Below, one piece after another: positions 44,481 to 54,243 of a stretch of 64,000 nucleotides of DNA. Made by a program: the position numbers and the translations under genes. The notes beneath the pieces were generated by a model. It had not been told where the DNA came from. It saw only the letters and a list, made by a program, of their open reading frames with translations, and ran no database searches. The stretch spans positions 124,001-188,000 of the forward strand of contig CP099419.1 in the NCBI GenBank assembly GCA_024114885.1, written 5' to 3'. The stretch comes from Septoria linicola. Its lineage: Eukaryota; Ascomycota; Dothideomycetes; Mycosphaerellales; Mycosphaerellaceae. Within the stretch, counting starts at the first letter, position 1. Every line of letters starts with the position of its first letter.

Positions 44481-45687
44481 CTATTTGTTATCCCACTCGG
44501 CAGCGCTGCTTCCCACTGCATCTTCCGTGTCAGGAGTATCTCTGCCGCTTGAGCCTGCACTGCTCGCATGTTCCACTGCTTTCGTCTTCTGCGGAGAGTC
44601 CTTCGCAGGCGGCGGAGGTGCATCATCTTCCTCGTCATCATCTTCAAAGTGCGATGGGTCGACCATTTGCGCATCGCGGGACGAGTGATCGAGATGTTCT
44701 TGTAGAGTGTCGTCGGCAGATACACTGATGCCTCTTGCACCCCATCGATCGCTGGGGCTGCGAGTGGTGCCTGGTCGCGTGATGCCTTCTTCCTGCGCTG
44801 CCAGACGATCTTCCTCCTCTGTAATATCATCCTCATCCGTACCGTTTTGGTTGCCACGTCGCCCAATGAATCGCTTGACAATGAAGCTCTTGCTGAGATC
44901 ATCGCTGTCGACCACTCCGCCATATCGGAGCTTGACGCGCTGTCGTGACCAGTACACCCACGCAAAGTCGACGTAGAGTGCAGTCTGAACCAGGCCAAAG
45001 ACCACGCTGGTCCAGTCAAACTTTTGGTCGGCACTGAACATCTTCACGATCCAGTTGAGAATGTAGAAGAATCGGTAAGTGCCGAGAGTGACAAGGTAGA
45101 AGGAGTCGAGGACGGTCGGCACGCTGGTCTGGCGCAGCAGCAGCAGTTGCGGCAGCACACATACGGACTCGAGGATGATGCTGAAGGTCCAAAAGAGCTG
45201 CAGAGTGACCACACGTGAGCATTGAACACATGCCTGCCAAAGCATACGGTGACTGAACAAGTGGACAGTCATGTAGATGGATGGGAGAGCATACCTCGGA
45301 GAATGTAAAGTACTTCCATCCCTCAAAGATGAGCAGCACCAGCGGCGCACTCAGCGTACTCCCTCCCAAGGACCAAATGGCCAATTTCCATCCATACTCC
45401 TTCTCCCGTGTCCGCGCAAACACGCGCATCATGATGAAGACAATATACGCCGAGCTGGCCATGTAGAACAGCTTCAGCACAAAATTCCACCAGCTAAACC
45501 ATGGCGGCACCCAGAATAAATCGAGATATCGCGTCGTGAAGACCAGGCAGTATAGCAGTTGTGTCAGGAGACTGACGCCCTCGGCCGACTTGTTGCTGTG
45601 AATGGCCCAGATGAGGATGCACTTGGACGCTGTGTGAGAGACATCGCCCAAGATGCGGAAGATGTTCATGTGGAATGAAGAGGCCAT
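44481..45687 (-). CDS. ERD2/KDEL-receptor-like protein with long acidic tail
   Basis: Exons 45,687-45,295 and 45,197-44,481 join over a 97-bp intron (GTATGC...CTGCAG) to give 369 residues. The first 215 carry the seven-helix ER lumen protein-retaining receptor fold: MNIFRILGDVSHTASKCILI, SAEGVSLLTQLLYCLVFTTR, YLDLFW, ESVCVLPQLLLLRQT, HFY-like TYRFFYILNWIVK and a last helix TALYVDFAWVYW. Classical ERD2 ends near residue 215. This protein continues for about 150 hydrophilic, Asp/Glu/Ser-rich residues, probably cytosolic, without obvious domains. Receptors of this kind retrieve HDEL/KDEL proteins from Golgi to ER, but long-tailed versions are a separate branch and ligand binding should not be assumed. 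Confidence 0.82.
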
Positions 45688-45690
45688 GAT

Positions 45691-45717
45691 TGCTGCTGCT
45701 GCTGCTGCTGCTGCTGC
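45691..45717. repeat. (TGC)9 trinucleotide run
   Basis: Nine perfect TGC units lie just before the ATG of the ERD2-like gene, (GCA)9 on its coding strand. If translation began further upstream in frame they would encode nine Ala; with the chosen start they are leader. Confidence 0.9.
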
Positions 45718-46454
45718 ACGAGAGTGGGAGGGTGGATTGGTCAATCGTGCATAGCTGGGTGTAGGACAGGTTGCGGGAAATGGCAACACACGAGAGATGC
45801 TATCAGCCTTGCTCGTGACGAGATGAGAGCGACACGGACACGGACAGCTTGTCGATGCGCGAGATGCCGTGACCAGGGTCAACGTGGCTTGCGCCTTCCC
45901 GCTGCGACAGGGGTCTTCGCTCTTGCTGATCTTCTACACTGCAGCTTCCTCCTCTTCTCTTTCTCATTCACACATGTTTCTGCTGTACGGAGTCCGACAT
46001 TGGACAAGTCAGTCCGACGGAGCTGCCTGACGACCGGATGTCTCGTAGAGACAACAAAGCCAAGAGACCCCCGGCGGAGCGCATCCTCGGCAATGACGCG
46101 CAAGCACCCAGGGACTCCTCGTAAAAGAGATGATACCAGAGCAAGTTGATGGACCTCAAGCTTCCGTCCCATCACCAGGCATCGACAGACATTCTCACAG
46201 AGACAGTCTTGCACCTCAGCATGACTTTGGATTCATTGTCACCACATTGATCAAGCGTCCATCCTGCAGCTGCATTGGCTTCACTTTTGAACAAAGGCTC
46301 CGATGCAGAATTCGAGGCTGTCAAGTTCACGACTGAACCCAACAGGTAGAACGCCAGCGATGTCTCCGACATATTTCAAGCTGCTGCTACGCCGCTCTGA
46401 GCACAGTATGCCACAGCGGAGCTGGGCTTGGCAGAGACATCGACCTGATATTGA
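45718..46454. other. Divergent intergenic region
   Basis: It lies between the ERD2-like gene (minus) and the uncertain frame at 46,455 (plus). No supported gene. Confidence 0.35.
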
Positions 46455-47018
46455 ATGTCTTTGGCCTGCGGTTCTCCCGACAGATCACGGCTTTCCTATG
46501 TGCAGTACAATGCCAAGCAGAGGATGTACGCTCTCAACAGCTTATCATCTGTAGCATCCACCATTGATCTTCGGGACACTGCTAGTAGCTCTACGATCTT
46601 CTCGGATAATTATGAGTCTGGATACCATTGCAGGCATGAAACCCAAGTCCTGAACAAAGAACAATCACAGGACATTGTCGATAATTCAAAGTCCCATGAG
46701 ATGTCGGTAGAAAACGACATTACGCAGCTGATGAATAGCACTAGTAGATATACTCCAGAATGGGCTGAACGACAAGAGCAAAGACTTCCCCATTATGGAA
46801 CTCCATGGTATCGACTTCGGTCAGCAAGAAGCCAGAATCGCGTCAATGACTATTCAATCCATCTGCTCACTTTAGGCGCATCCTGGCGAACAAGAAGCTC
46901 AATGACTGAACAGCTGGAGAAAGCCTTTAACAAAGAGAACGATGCCAAAGATGGCCGCAAGCGGCTACGGCATGTCTCCTTTGTCTTGTCGACTCGACTA
47001 TCTCTCCTTCCTCCGTGA
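46455..47018 (+). CDS. Uncertain 187-residue open frame
   Basis: An ATG-started frame reads MSLACGSPDRSRLSYVQYNA through a polar, Ser/Glu/Arg-rich protein to two adjacent stops (TGA TGA at 47,016). It is in the same phase as the RING gene that starts 43 bases later, so it might be an upstream exon or a former N-terminal part. I found no canonical donor and acceptor pair that joins them in frame. It has no recognised domain. It could equally be a chance frame in the RING gene's promoter. Confidence 0.3.
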   Translation: MSLACGSPDRSRLSYVQYNAKQRMYALNSLSSVASTIDLRDTASSSTIFSDNYESGYHCRHETQVLNKEQSQDIVDNSKSHEMSVENDITQLMNSTSRYTPEWAERQEQRLPHYGTPWYRLRSARSQNRVNDYSIHLLTLGASWRTRSSMTEQLEKAFNKENDAKDGRKRLRHVSFVLSTRLSLLPP

Positions 47019-47060
47019 TGATGTGACAGCTTGTCGCTACCGGTATACGAACTCGCAGAC

Positions 47061-49232
47061 ATGGCCGACCGTGAAGCTTCTCAGCACGAACGCACAACAC
47101 AACGGATCAGGGAGCAGAGAGCGCGAATCGAAGCGAACCCTGACTCATCTAGTGTGATCAGTACTACGGGCAACGCCCACTTGATAGAGGTGATATGCCC
47201 TGACTTGCGAATTTTGGGCCCACGCCGCTTTCAGGAGGCAAGATATAAAGAAATGATCGAACCAGCGATGTTGACATCTTTGCACCATCCACTGCAGTCA
47301 CTATTCCACTACGAGGGCCCAAGAAAGCGTGCTGGCCGTCATGATCTTCAAGAGAACCGATTCATAAGCTGTAAAACGACCGGAACAGGAGGGGAGATCA
47401 GCGACGCCGAGATAGCACGACTCAACGCAATTGAATATCGTAGAGATCAACCCAATCGGCTGTATGATTGGGTATCTGAAATTTCACGATGGCCTGGTCA
47501 GACCGATATCAAACTTGTCACATGGAGCTCAGACCCCGATGTTGTGGATATTGTGCGTTCAGCAATCACCGTGATGACGAGCTTTTGGTGTGGTGATGGC
47601 GTCAGGAAGAACGTCAACCGCATGCTCACGTACAACAGAATTGCTCCCAACGGCTGGCCGTTTTCCGGACTATTGTCAAAGGAAAGCATCGACGGCGACC
47701 GAGCCGTAGATCAATGGGAGCTTGATCTGAGGAACTTGGTAGCCGGCGATGGACTCAAATCCCTAAGACACCGATACCAGATGTTCGAGCTATCGATGCG
47801 CGACGAAGATGGCTTTGGTCCAAAACTGGAACTCTACAACTTTAGGCCGCAGCGACATCCCGATTACAGGCTTTTCCTGCCATCGAAGCTGACTAGGCTA
47901 CGCAGAGATCAATGCTCTCCAATGTTTTGTCCGATCTGTCAAGAGGATTTCGATGATGACTCTGCTGAGTGGGATGAACCTCCCGCTGCTCGCTTCCCTT
48001 GGGCTCTCCATCCGTCAGTCAATGGTGCGGCACCTCACACATTCTGTAAGCCCTGCATCTTGAATTGGTGTCGGGCAAGCGGTCCACGGGAATCTCACTG
48101 TCCCTCATGCAGGGTCTTGCTCTTTACCGACAAAAGAGAACTTGATCATCTTGAGTTGGACGTCGTGAGAAATCCTACACCAGCGTGTGCCCACTTCAAC
48201 GAGCAGTACGTGTTCCGCAACAATCCTCTCTACGCAGACTGGGAGAACACTCTGCGTTCTTTCTCGGACCTGGATATGAATCCCCCAGATTCTGGCGCTC
48301 TTGATGACCTTGGAATTCCTGTCGCCATCGCGGTCGTTGATCCGTCGAGCCCGCATATGATACTGGACATCTGGCTTGACTTGGCCTATGCTGATGACTC
48401 GGTCCCGGAACCCGCTGTGCATCGAGTCACTAATGCCGAAGAATGGACCGAGATCACAGACGCCGTGTATAATCGCTTACGGGAGCTACCCTCCATCGAA
48501 GATGGAGTGTCTGAAGCTGCATGGCTGTACCAAGACCTGTTTACATCAGCGATAGGTCACTTGCTCAAAACTTTGTCATCATGCATGCTGCCATATACAG
48601 ATCCTGGCGATATCGAGGAATGGATATTGTTTGGAGAAGCAGACGTGCTCGCGCGCCTGAGATGCTGGAACCGCAGTATCGAGCCATTTCTGAGGCGAAG
48701 TTTGAGTCGCACGATCAACTTCCTCAGGCTAAGGCATTGCAAGTGCGAAATGTCTGCAGCTCCAGCTGATCGGCCATGGAGCGAATGGGGAGATGACGAG
48801 CTATATGCAATTAGGAAGCATAGACATGGAGATCGCGAGTTCTACAGAAAGGACCTCTACAATGAGATCTTCTCACGTGATAGACACCTTAGGGCCCTTG
48901 AAGAGAGGAAGCAGGTAGAGAGAGAGGAGGCGGAAAGACGGAGGTTGGAAGAGGAAGGAAGGGCTGCTGAGGAAGAACAACAGAGACTGCAAGATGAAGC
49001 TGCGGCTGCTGAGGCGGCAGCGGCTGCAGCAGAAGAGGAAGATCGGCTACGCCGGGAACAGGAAGAAGAAGCTGAAGCAGAAGAGGAGGAGAGACTTCGT
49101 CAAGAGGAGGAGGACAAGAAGAAAAAGAAAAAGGCTAAGGCTGGCTCTGGCAAGACAACGGGAAGGAAGAGACCGAAAAAGGATGATGGCGATGCGGCGT
49201 TCAGGCCTGGGAAGAAGACGAAGGTGATGTGA
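47061..49232 (+). CDS. RING-like zinc finger protein, intact copy
   Basis: From the ATG at 47,061 (MADREASQHERTTQRIREQR) this single exon gives 723 residues. The RING-like finger lies about residues 290-350: CPICQEDF, then APHTFCKPCILNWCRASG and HCPSCRVLLF. The spacing is C-P-I-C, a 32-residue loop, His, Cys-x2-Cys and Cys-x2-Cys, with the usual third Cys replaced or absent, so it is a variant finger. The middle (380-600) is alpha-rich and unknown, with FLRRSLSRTINFLRLRHCKC. The end is a charged Glu/Arg/Ala coiled coil (about 615-695) and a bipartite basic signal (GRKRPKKDDG...GKKTKVM). A nuclear ubiquitin ligase is the likely role, by inference. A broken paralogue sits at 39.4-41.3 kb. Confidence 0.72.
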   Translation: MADREASQHERTTQRIREQRARIEANPDSSSVISTTGNAHLIEVICPDLRILGPRRFQEARYKEMIEPAMLTSLHHPLQSLFHYEGPRKRAGRHDLQENRFISCKTTGTGGEISDAEIARLNAIEYRRDQPNRLYDWVSEISRWPGQTDIKLVTWSSDPDVVDIVRSAITVMTSFWCGDGVRKNVNRMLTYNRIAPNGWPFSGLLSKESIDGDRAVDQWELDLRNLVAGDGLKSLRHRYQMFELSMRDEDGFGPKLELYNFRPQRHPDYRLFLPSKLTRLRRDQCSPMFCPICQEDFDDDSAEWDEPPAARFPWALHPSVNGAAPHTFCKPCILNWCRASGPRESHCPSCRVLLFTDKRELDHLELDVVRNPTPACAHFNEQYVFRNNPLYADWENTLRSFSDLDMNPPDSGALDDLGIPVAIAVVDPSSPHMILDIWLDLAYADDSVPEPAVHRVTNAEEWTEITDAVYNRLRELPSIEDGVSEAAWLYQDLFTSAIGHLLKTLSSCMLPYTDPGDIEEWILFGEADVLARLRCWNRSIEPFLRRSLSRTINFLRLRHCKCEMSAAPADRPWSEWGDDELYAIRKHRHGDREFYRKDLYNEIFSRDRHLRALEERKQVEREEAERRRLEEEGRAAEEEQQRLQDEAAAAEAAAAAAEEEDRLRREQEEEAEAEEEERLRQEEEDKKKKKKAKAGSGKTTGRKRPKKDDGDAAFRPGKKTKVM

Positions 49233-50064
49233 GTAGTGTGTAGACATTGTAGCTTTGTAAAGTAGTCCAATTGATCTCAGTCCCCTCTGCCTCTTGTCGT
49301 ACGGCTTTCCTCGAAACGACTCGGAAGAGTCCACGGCAACGACAGCTGCTTGCAAGGTACCAAAGGGAAGAGAGTAGTAGTAGAGAGGTGGACGAAGATT
49401 TCAACGAAGAGTACCTGCGAGGAAGAGACACTCTCCACATCGCCAATACGCATTGAGCGTAGCTGTGTAAAATCACGATTATGAATTTAGCAAACGTCTG
49501 TAAACCTGAACATGTTGCGACTGAGCACGACTCGGCGAGGTGTACTCGGGTATATCTGGTCGCTAGAGTGATACGCAGCAAGCACCGCAGGCATCGACTC
49601 GACCATTGTATCTGAATGTCCTGCACTGTTTCTGAACCAGAATCGCTGCGATGCTGCGCCAGCTGTTTATCCAGTCATCATGTTGATGGAGAACTCTTTG
49701 CGACATGAAGTCGCCGGGAATGTACTCGGAAGAAACGATGCCAAGGGTGAGTTTCACTTATTCACCCGTCACTTGACGACTTTCGCGACAGTTGTGAGGT
49801 GATGAAAATCGATGCCATGCTATCTTGAAGACTTATTATACACGATCATGTGCAGGAGCAAAGCGAAGGCGTGATGAAGTCCTCGCCGACATTGAGTTTC
49901 AACCCATAACGACGCCATTCCCGAAAGAGGTTGCCAGGAAGGATTTGGGTTGGCTGAGGCTCGCCGTGGCTTGGCGTGCCGTTGTGCATCCCGACCTTGT
50001 CCATGCGATCGACCAGGGCCACAGTCTTTGCGTCTCTTTGTCTGTCGGGCGACGCTTCGAAACG
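49233..50064. other. Intergenic, no supported gene
   Basis: The frame of the next gene stays open to about 49,825 but without an ATG before 50,065. The remainder shows nothing recognisable. Confidence 0.35.
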
Positions 50065-53000
50065 ATGGACAGTTCGCTGGCAGGTCTCGTGCCGTCGCCG
50101 CGACGCAGGAGAGATGCTGGCGACACCTCGATGAGGCGCACCGGCAGCCACCATTCTTCAACTTCATCAGACATTCTCGTGGCAGGTCCATCGCTACAGT
50201 CGCCTCCGCGACATTCTTCACATCAAAAACAACAGGAATCAACGCCGGCACGGTTGTCGCGGTCTAATACGCTAACGATGACACGAGCGTACACGCAGTA
50301 TGGTCATTTGACTGTCCGCTTCGGAACACGTGCTGCCAAAGAAAGACTGCGTGCCATCTTACAGTCGAGGTCAAAACCATCATTTGGCAGTTCTGACGAC
50401 GAAAGCGATAGCCAATCTGACGAAGAAGAACTCGAGCAGGACGAAGATGCGGAAGGACCGAACGATCGTGGAACTTACTCTCGCGAGTACACGCTGAAGC
50501 ATCCCGAGACCAAATGGGTGCATCGTGGCCAAGGTCGATATTTGCCAGCTTCGGAAATCAAAGTCGAGCCCGTGACATCTTCGCCACGACCTACAAGGTG
50601 ACCAAGTCCATCAATTGCGAAACAATCCCGATGCTAACACGCTGTAGGCTACTTCCAGAGAGAGCAACGGCGTCCTCGGCAACAAGCACTCAGGCATTCG
50701 AGGAAATGTATCAGATGCTCTGGGAAAGCTTCAATGAGTTCCGCTTGGAGCAAAATCCACTTGCTCGTCCCGGCTGGAGTCCGCAGCTCAGAGGATCTTA
50801 CAACGGAATCATGGCGCTCCTCAAAGGCACCCAAAGGCCGAGCTGGCCCAGGGCTGTTGAAAGCATCGAGAACCCAGATCATCGAGAAGTTGTGAGAAAG
50901 TGGGTGAAAGCAATGGAAAAAAGGTTCCCAACGTCTCATGCTGCCGATCCCGAGCAAGCACGACCCTCCAGACTTCCGTCACGTCAAGCCAAGACCGTCG
51001 TGTACCCAAGCAACGACCATCGTCGTAGTTCACGATTGGTCGACACGATTGTGAACACGTACGACGAAAGCGAAGATGATGTGGAAGACGATGTCGATGA
51101 GGAGAGCGAACACGATGATGACGAAGATGAGAGTGAAGTTGCGGAAGAAGATCCAAGCGAGACCTTCTCGAAGAACTACGTCGAAGCTCATCCGCACGAG
51201 GAGTTCTACCACGCTGGAAGTGGTCGCTATCGACGCGGATCTCGAGTTACGGCACAAAATAAGCTTGCTGCACGTCGTGAATCGAGCACTTCGCAAGCGA
51301 TCAAGTACAGCAGCAGTGAAGCATCTCACGACATGTCTGCAGACCTTGCCGTGAAGAAGGAAGATCTGCACAAGCACGCAGGTCGAATCTTTCATCACAG
51401 AGGCAATCAGTTCTACAGACCTGGCGTCAGCCCTCACGGGATCAAGGGTACTAAGCTTGTCCTTGCTAGTGGAGAGCTTCTTGGGCTTCACGATCTGCAC
51501 AAGAGGGATGCAGAAGAGTTACTAGCGAAAGCGGCGAAGAGGAATTTCGGTATTGCTGATCCTCGAAGTGCGGCTTCATCAAGTAGGAATCTGGGCAGGC
51601 GGAAAAGCAGTCAGTACAGTCTTGCTGCAGAGTCCACAGCACTTTCGCTTTCGTCGGGGCGCCGGGCAAGCAAAATAGAAAACAGCTTGAAAGGTGAAAA
51701 TGATGATCTACCGGGAGGCGGCGCACGAAGGTGGAGCTCCAAGTCGAATTTGGAAGTGAAGGACGTATTTGCAACACTCAAACCAACACGCACAAAAAGC
51801 GATCCCGACATGTTGCACGATAGAGACTACGTCGACGCACATCCAGATGAGATCTTCCATCATCGAGGTCAAGGAAAATGGGCGCGAGGACTGCCGCCAC
51901 CGGGCTCGTCGAACAAGATGGCAGTCCGCGGGCCCGGCGCGAAAGAAATGTTCGAGGCGATGCACCGCGGCGAAGAGGTCGATGCGAACGGTAAACAACC
52001 TCCTCCGATCACAGCACTACTTCGCAAAGAAGAAGGACCGGATCTCTATCCGCAATTTACCTGGCACTATCGCGGAGGCGGCAAGCATTGTCGACTGACA
52101 AAGGAGGAAGCAGAACGATACGAGGAGAGCCTTCGACCAGTAAAGCGGCAACGAACGTCCACTGGCTCGCGAGCTCGAGGCGAAGGGCCAGAGGCGCAGC
52201 TACAGCGAGAAGCTCTTGCGGCCGAAGCAGGAAGCGGCAAAGCGAGGGCCGACTTGCTGCAAAGACCTACGCGAGCCGTGCGCAAACGCAGTCAGCAGAA
52301 TGCTTCTCAGCACGGAGTCAACTCGAAGGCCTCGTCTTTCTCGGAGTCGAAGGCTCCAACACCGAAGCCAGCGCCACTTGCTCCAGAGCTCGACCGCTTG
52401 ACTGAAGACGACCTTCCAGGTCTGTATAAGGATGAGTGGTCCGACCTCGATGAGCAGGATCCGGATGATGAGGCTGCACACATTCTTCGACAGAGATTCC
52501 AGCCCATTGTCGGAGCAGATCCATTCGTGGTCGCGCTGACAAAGTACGACCCAGCCGCAAGGTCCTTGGAGTCGTTGAAATTACTGGCCGGCAATGCTCA
52601 GAAGGCACTTCTGGCTCTCCAAGACGAATACCTTGAACTCGACAAAGTGGTCGCGCGTCACCCGATGAATGGCAAGAAGGAGCGCAAGCCTATGCAGGGA
52701 GGTCGAGAACCAGTCTCTCATGCCATGTGGGAGGACAAAAAGGAAGCCGCACTCTACGACTACGCCTTCGACCCTCGCAAGGTCGGCTACCAAGACCCAG
52801 ACAACCAACGCATCGTACGCGACGCCGAAGGTCGCGAGCTCCGTCGCCGCCGAAACCGCAACGACCTCCATGCCACACAAGTCAACTACGGCGACGGCGA
52901 AATGACGACCCGCCGCACAGTCAAACCCGTCTCTCGCTTCGATGGCGTAATCGTTCCTGTCCCACGCAAAAAGTCCCGCCTCGCCGTCGCAGACACAACA

Positions 53001-53471
53001 GAAACCGACCTCCTCATCCCGACATCATCATCCTTCCACCCACCAGGCAGCATCACCCCCGAACGCACCTCGACACCAACCTGGAACGGCGACCCCAACG
53101 ACTACGTCCCACCCATCCGCGGCCGCTGGGCCGGCCACGTCCCCAAGCGTATCCAAGAACTCCGCGGCCTCAGCCTTCCCCGCCGCAGCGAAAGCAATTC
53201 TCCTCAACCCTCCGCCAGCAGTAGCGGGAACGTCCGCAAAGGCCGTCCGCCAGGAAGCAAGAACTTGCACGAGCGGAAAGATAAAGGCATCAAGAAAGGT
53301 CCGAGGAAGAAGAAGCCAGAGAGCACGCCGGTGGGAGAGGAAGGTGATACGGAGAATGAAGATCTGTCGCAGAATATGGAGGACGGAGGGGTTGGTGCTG
53401 GTGAGATGGCGACTGCGAGTAGTAAAACGAGGCCAGAGAATCCCATGTCGTTGGATGCGATTGTTGGGTGA
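50065..53471 (+). CDS. Large unrecognised protein with repeated HP...HRGxG motif and AT-hook
   Basis: Exons 50,065-50,597 and 50,648-53,471 join over a 50-bp intron (GTGACC...TGTAG, branch GCTAAC) to give 1,118 residues. A motif close to Y-x3-HP-x3-aromatic-x-HRG-x-G-[RK]-aromatic recurs at about 139-161 (YTLKHPETKWVHRGQGRY), 351-375 (YVEAHPHEEFYHAGSGRY) and 568-592 (YVDAHPDEIFHHRGQGKW), with shorter forms near 420 (IFHHRGNQFYRPG) and 642 (FTWHYRGGGKH). Acidic and Ser-rich linkers separate them. A conserved block follows (GLYKDEWSDLDEQDPDDEAA, about 768), then basic stretches and an AT-hook (KGRPPGSKN, about 1,041-1,051). The AT-hook and basic signals suggest a nuclear, DNA-associated protein. 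I do not know the family. Confidence 0.75.
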
Positions 53472-54243
53472 GGTGGGCGGTTCTGGGTGTGTATGATATG
53501 ACGCAGAAGTTAGGACTTGTCATACATAATACTACTGCTGTTGCTACTAAATACCACCGTCTTCATCATCAACAAATTGGCACTAGCTAGCTATACATGT
53601 TTCACAGCAGTCTGAGTGATAGGCAAGCAATATGTGCCTCGTCATCTTTCCCTCCTCGAGAAATGCTGCCATTCCCTCGATTCTCATCTCCTGCAGGAAC
53701 TCCATCAAGCCAGCCATCAATCCATGTCCGATCGCACGTCAGATCTTCGGAACATCAAGATTAGCGCTCTCGATGAGGGCTAGTGAAGCATAACAGCCCA
53801 AATACCAGGGCGAAAGCAAAACAAACGTACAAGGTATACAGCTGGACGGCAAAGAGAGGAACGATCAACGAAAGTCAAGAGTAGAAGTTCTTTCCGAGAC
53901 GTCTCCACGCCAATGCTACCTACCTAGCTCGACTACGCCATGAAAAGAGCAGCAGCAGTACAAGCCAATCAAAAAGCTAAACGCCATCTGTCGAATTCAG
54001 CGGCTTTCCCTGTCCGCAGCACAATTCCCAAAAGCAAAACAAAGAACGCCTGTCATGCACCTCGTCTCGCGTGGGGGAAGGAAGAAACACAAATCTAAAC
54101 ATGAGCTCGTTGGCGAGCAAATTCTCAGCTCTCCTTCTCGATAGCTTTTACGAAGATGCTTCAGGGAGAACAACGTCATTAATCCATAATGATCATGCAG
54201 CCATGCCATGGTGTGGTGAAGAAAACAAGTCATGCAAAGCTCT
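53472..54243. other. Convergent 3' intergenic region
   Basis: About 770 bases between two convergent genes, presumably their 3' UTRs. No gene or structured element recognised. Confidence 0.4.
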
